From: Crocinitomicaceae bacterium
GTDB taxonomy: Bacteria; Bacteroidota; Bacteroidia; Flavobacteriales_D; Crocinitomicaceae
Assembly (NCBI GenBank): GCA_003512365.1
Contig: DORI01000206.1
Coordinates: forward strand, 1-9,230
Length of the DNA stretch: 9,230 nt
Direction of reading: 5' to 3'
Shown one piece after another: positions 7,251 through 9,230 of this stretch (within the stretch, counting starts at the first letter, position 1; every line of letters starts with the position of its first letter). The notes beneath the pieces were generated by a model. That model saw nothing but the letters and a program-made list of their open reading frames with translations, was not told where the DNA came from and ran no database searches. Position numbers and translations under genes: made by a program.

Positions 7251-7314
7251 GGTTTATTCATTGTTTAACCAAGTAACGAGTAAATAAGCCAACTGAGAAA
7301 GTGTTGCACTCTTT
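7251..7314 (+). promoter_or_regulatory. Two-hairpin leader between rpmI and rplT, candidate L20 feedback site
   Basis: GGTTTATT (7251-7258) pairs with AATAAGCC (7283-7290) over 8 bp, including one G-U. After one mismatch the stem continues with 7260-7262 against 7279-7281. A second small hairpin pairs AGTG (7300-7303) with CACT (7307-7310), with three more weak pairs beyond a mismatch. The 85-bp gap is long for this operon. In E. coli and Bacillus, L20 represses its own operon by binding mRNA that mimics 23S rRNA. Here the location fits such a site, but I cannot show resemblance to the rRNA site. Confidence 0.35.
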
Positions 7315-7332
7315 ATTAAAAAACTTAAAATT

Positions 7333-7680
7333 ATGCCAAGATCAGTTAATCATGTAGCATCAAGAGCTAAGAGAAAAAACTTGATGAAACTAGCCAAAGG
7401 ATACTTTGGTCGAAGAAAAAATGTTTGGACAGTAGCAAAAAATGCTATTGAAAAAGGATTAGTTTACGCCTACTCTGGACGTAAACAAAAGAAAAGAAAT
7501 TTCCGTTCGTTATGGATCACGCGCATCAACGCAGGAGTTCGTCAATATGGAATGAGTTATTCACAATTTATGGGAGCCTTACACAAAAGTGGCATCGAAT
7601 TAAATAGGAAGGCTTTGGCAGATTTAGCCATGAACCATCCTGATGCTTTCAAAGCTGTTGTGGAAACGGTTAAAAAATAA
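7333..7680 (+). CDS. rplT: 50S ribosomal protein L20
   Basis: Early 50S assembly protein that binds 23S rRNA, 115 aa, normal length. The N-terminus MPRSVNHVASRAKRKNLMKL is followed by AKGYFGRRKN and an Arg/Lys-rich helix (about residues 40-62, SGRKQKKRNFRSLWI). The globular C-terminal half contains TRINAGVRQYGMSYSQFM, then GIELNRKALADLA. All are standard for the family. It is the last gene of thrS-infC-rpmI-rplT and is followed 24 bp later by a strong terminator. In other bacteria L20 represses translation of this operon; the structured gap just upstream could serve that purpose here. Confidence 0.98.
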   Translation: MPRSVNHVASRAKRKNLMKLAKGYFGRRKNVWTVAKNAIEKGLVYAYSGRKQKKRNFRSLWITRINAGVRQYGMSYSQFMGALHKSGIELNRKALADLAMNHPDAFKAVVETVKK

Positions 7681-7704
7681 ATTATCAACTATTATCAGCG
7701 TTTT

Positions 7705-7735
7705 AAAGTCACCCCTTAGGGTGACTTTTCTTTTT
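7705..7735 (+). terminator. Intrinsic terminator of the thrS-infC-rpmI-rplT operon
   Basis: AAAGTCACCC (7705-7714) and GGGTGACTTT (7719-7728) form a perfect 10-bp stem with loop CTTA. A T-rich tail (TCTTTTT, to 7735) follows. It lies 24 bp after the rplT stop. The stem begins with three A, so it could also act on the opposite strand. Confidence 0.93.
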
Positions 7736-7768
7736 AAATTGATTAGATTTACAAAAAAATAACAAAGT

Positions 7769-8185
7769 ATGAATAAATATATTTACACCCTTCTGTTTAT
7801 TGGAATGTGCATTTTTCATTCTTGCAGTAATGACGAATCAAGTGATTCGACAAAAAACAAGAATCCACAGACGGCATGCGAATGCATCGAAAATTACGCT
7901 AAAGAGGTTGAGAAAATTGCGAATATGTCTGATGAACAGTTCGCTAAAAGTGGCAATGAAATTGAATCTTTGGGAGCCAAAATGGATAGTGATTCGGTAT
8001 GTAACAAACTAATTGAAGAGCAACAAAAGAAATATTCATCTCCAAAGGAATTTCAAAAAGAATTTGAAAAGTCATGTCCTTCTTTAACAAAACTCATGGA
8101 AAACATGATGAAAATTCAAGAGAGAATGATGTTAAATATGTCACGTAACTCTTCCGCAGAGGCGATGCCTCCCCAGGAATTTTAA
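7769..8185 (+). CDS. Small lipoprotein, function unknown
   Basis: A protein of 138 aa that I do not recognise. Residues 1-18 form a lipoprotein signal peptide (hydrophobic YIYTLLFIGMCIF) ending in HSC, with Cys19 as the likely lipidated residue. The mature N-terminus CSNDESSD is acidic straight after the Cys, resembling the surface-export signal of Bacteroidota lipoproteins. Four more cysteines (37 and 39 in ACECI, 78 in SVCNK, 103 in KSCPS) could form two disulfides. The rest is charged and predicted helical, with a Met-rich segment MENMMKIQERMMLNM (110-124). It starts 33 bp after the operon terminator; TAGATTTA (7744-7751) is a weak candidate -7 element, so it is probably its own transcription unit. 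A candidate AT-rich hairpin overlaps its stop. Confidence 0.8.
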   Translation: MNKYIYTLLFIGMCIFHSCSNDESSDSTKNKNPQTACECIENYAKEVEKIANMSDEQFAKSGNEIESLGAKMDSDSVCNKLIEEQQKKYSSPKEFQKEFEKSCPSLTKLMENMMKIQERMMLNMSRNSSAEAMPPQEF

Positions 8186-8205
8186 AAAATTCGATAATTT
8201 TTTAA
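8182..8205 (+). terminator. AT-only hairpin at the end of the first lipoprotein gene, possible weak terminator
   Basis: TTAAAAAATT (8182-8191) and AATTTTTTAA (8196-8205) are perfect 10-bp inverted repeats around CGAT. The TAA stop codon is inside the left arm. The right arm supplies a U-run, but there are no G-C pairs in the stem, so termination would be weak. Apart from this hairpin and the palindrome at 8327-8341, I see nothing definite in the 184-bp gap 8186-8369. Confidence 0.4.
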
Positions 8206-8326
8206 TGAAAAGTGGAGCCTAATTCCCTTCAATTTTCTTTAAATGAGTGAAGTAATAGGTTGATTTATCGAAATATTTAAGGTTATCCACATTTTATTTT
8301 GATATTTTTTTGATAAAAAAGTGCGA

Positions 8327-8341
8327 GATTAAAAAATAATC
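8327..8341 (+). promoter_or_regulatory. Palindrome identical to the site upstream of the XRE/S24 gene
   Basis: GATTA-AAAAA-TAATC is a perfect inverted repeat, identical over 15 bp to 3592-3606. It lies 28 bp before the ATG of the second lipoprotein gene, where a promoter would be expected. A candidate operator for the regulator encoded at 3664-4464 is the simplest reading. The A/T richness of the gap tempers this. No clear TAnnTTTG element was found here; TATAACTT (8356-8363) is a poor match. Confidence 0.42.
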
Positions 8342-8369
8342 TTTTAACTTCATTGTATAACTTAAAATT

Positions 8370-8717
8370 ATGAATATGAAAAAAGTGATTTTTATGTGTG
8401 CAATTTCATCGATGATCTTGTTGCCGTCTTGTAAGCGATTGTTAAATAAAGATTCTAAGGATTCATCTAAGGAAGTTTCTAAAGATGCAAATGATGGAGC
8501 CAATTCGAAGAAAGACGGTGCTGGAGAAAATGATAAAATGAACACTCCAGCAATGCCAAATCCTCAAGGGATGGATAACCAAAGTAAAATGGATAATGGG
8601 AAGAAACATGACCCTTCAGATCATTCAAAATCTCACATGGACCAAAGAACTGATCCTAATCCAATGGATGGTCAATCAGATTTTAACGGCGATCCAAATG
8701 ACGGTCCTGGGATGTAG
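8370..8717 (+). CDS. Small Met/His/Asp-rich lipoprotein, function unknown
   Basis: A protein of 115 aa that I do not recognise. The signal peptide (MNMKKVIFMCAISSMILL) ends in lipobox LPSC, with Cys21 lipidated. A second ATG six bases downstream (8376) would give an equally good signal peptide. The mature part is low-complexity and hydrophilic: Lys/Asp/Ser-rich at about 22-55, then Met/Pro/Asn/Asp-rich, with three His (80, 85, 89) and scattered Met (57, 62, 68, 74, 90, 99, 115). It has no predicted globular domain and is probably disordered. Met/His clusters could bind copper or another metal, but that is only suggestive. Residue 10 is the only other Cys. A palindrome shared with the XRE/S24 gene lies just upstream, and a strong terminator follows 24 bp after the stop, so it is likely monocistronic. 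Confidence 0.75.
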   Translation: MNMKKVIFMCAISSMILLPSCKRLLNKDSKDSSKEVSKDANDGANSKKDGAGENDKMNTPAMPNPQGMDNQSKMDNGKKHDPSDHSKSHMDQRTDPNPMDGQSDFNGDPNDGPGM

Positions 8718-8741
8718 TTAAATTATAAATATATTATATTC

Positions 8742-8767
8742 AAAGGGAGGTTAGCCTCCCTTTTTTT
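8742..8767 (+). terminator. Intrinsic terminator after the second lipoprotein gene
   Basis: AAAGGGAGG (8742-8750) and CCTCCCTTT (8755-8763) form a perfect 9-bp stem with loop TTAG. The T-run extends to 8767. It closes the lipoprotein transcript and separates it from the oxidoreductase gene. Confidence 0.93.
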
Positions 8768-8795
8768 ATGCACTGAAACTATTTGTTTAACTTTG
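8765..8795 (+). promoter_or_regulatory. Promoter of the oxidoreductase gene
   Basis: TAACTTTG (8788-8795) matches the Bacteroidota -7 element TAnnTTTG exactly. TTTA at 8765-8768, in the T-run of the preceding terminator, sits 19 bp upstream and may serve as a poor -33 element. The GTG start lies 14 bp after the -7 element, giving a short leader. Confidence 0.6.
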
Positions 8796-8809
8796 AAGAA
8801 AAAAGAACG

Positions 8810-9230
8810 GTGATAAAAATTGGTCTTGTTGGTCTGGGGCATTTGGGTAAAATTCATCTCAAAAATCTTTTGGAGTTATCTCACTTGTTTGAGGTTAAAG
8901 CAGTCTTTGATGAAGATAATTCTATTCGTCATGAGATCAGTAATTTATATAATGTTCTTCAAGTTGGTTCTTATCAAGACCTTTTAGCCTTGTGTGAAGC
9001 AGTAATAATAGTAACACCAACCATTTCACATTTTGAATTAGCTGTTGAAGCAATAAAACTTCAGCTACCGGTTTTCGTTGAAAAGCCCATGGTAGAAACT
9101 ATGGACGAAGCTAAAAGATTGGTGTCGCTTATAGATGAAGCTGGTGTTCATGTTCAGGTTGGACATGTAGAAAGATTCAATCCTGCTTTTCTTGCAGCAC
9201 AAAATCACCTTGATTCGCCAATGTTTATTG
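8810..9230 (+). CDS. Gfo/Idh/MocA-family NAD(P)-dependent oxidoreductase, 5' part
   Basis: The first 140 residues of a dehydrogenase that typically acts on sugars or nucleotide sugars; the C-terminal substrate domain lies beyond the window. A Rossmann fold is evident: IGLVGLGHLGKIHLKNL (GxGxxG at residues 8-13), the second strand VKAVFD (29-34) ending in Asp34, which favours NAD over NADP, then AVIIVTPTISHFELAVEAI (64-82). The family EKP motif is at 91-93 (FVEKPMVETMDEA). VQVGHVERFNPAF (115-127) marks entry into the second domain, a wording I associate with nucleotide-sugar or lipid-A-related members, though not firmly. GTG 8810 is chosen because it puts the glycine motif at the normal place. 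An in-frame TTG at 8783 lies before the promoter element and is unlikely. It has its own promoter after a terminator. Confidence 0.92.
   Translation, partial: MIKIGLVGLGHLGKIHLKNLLELSHLFEVKAVFDEDNSIRHEISNLYNVLQVGSYQDLLALCEAVIIVTPTISHFELAVEAIKLQLPVFVEKPMVETMDEAKRLVSLIDEAGVHVQVGHVERFNPAFLAAQNHLDSPMFI

Noticed and set aside
7800..8012. 70-codon + strand frame inside the first lipoprotein gene
   Set aside because: The overlapping frame has a clear lipoprotein signal and cysteine pattern; this one has neither.
8193..8207. Fourth copy of the palindrome, 13 of 15 on the reverse strand
   Set aside because: It lies within the AT-only hairpin at 8182-8205, which explains the similarity, and it is not upstream of a nearby start.
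8294..8545. Minus-strand reading frame of 83 codons
   Set aside because: It covers the lipoprotein gene and its upstream gap, has no recognisable domain, and its composition is the mirror of the + strand gene.
8746..8750. GGAGG as a Shine-Dalgarno sequence
   Set aside because: It is the left arm of the terminator stem and is 60 bp from the next start codon.

Overview
The window looks like chromosomal DNA from a low-GC member of the Bacteroidota, probably Flavobacteriales-like; the order is a guess. Four things point there. Start codons are preceded by A-rich tracts with no Shine-Dalgarno sequence. Candidate promoters carry the Bacteroidota -7 element TAnnTTTG (TATCTTTG before thrS, TAACTTTG before the last gene). 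NadE, ThrRS and the XRE/S24 regulator have the wording typical of that phylum. Lipoproteins, a WG-repeat protein and a TonB-like protein are typical gene content. Every gene called lies on the + strand.

Bases 1-3583 form one tightly packed unit: the 3' part of nadE (NAD synthetase, cut by the left edge), an exported WG-repeat protein overlapping it by 4 bp, and a membrane-anchored TonB-C-terminal-like protein overlapping that by 8 bp. Bases 3584-3663 are an extremely AT-rich gap with two copies of a palindromic sequence, followed by an XRE/S24 (LexA/CI-like) regulator at 3664-4464. A 50-bp gap with two inverted repeats and a promoter leads into the conserved translation operon thrS-infC-rpmI-rplT (4515-7680), which ends at a strong intrinsic terminator (7705-7735). 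Two small lipoprotein genes of unknown function follow (7769-8185 and 8370-8717), the second closed by another strong terminator (8742-8767). The last gene is the 5' part of a Gfo/Idh/MocA-family oxidoreductase (8810 to the right edge). No stretch above 300 bp lacks a gene.

The core genes are ordinary housekeeping: NAD synthesis, threonyl-tRNA charging, translation initiation and the 50S subunit. The more interesting material is regulatory. An identical 15-bp palindrome, GATTAAAAAATAATC, occurs just upstream of the XRE/S24 regulator and again just upstream of the second lipoprotein gene, with a one-mismatch copy beside the first. This suggests an autoregulated repressor with a lipoprotein target. 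A two-hairpin leader between rpmI and rplT is a candidate L20 feedback site. I see no mobile element, CRISPR array, tRNA, rRNA or convincing new multi-gene defence system; the nadE-WG-TonB-like coupling is the least expected gene arrangement.
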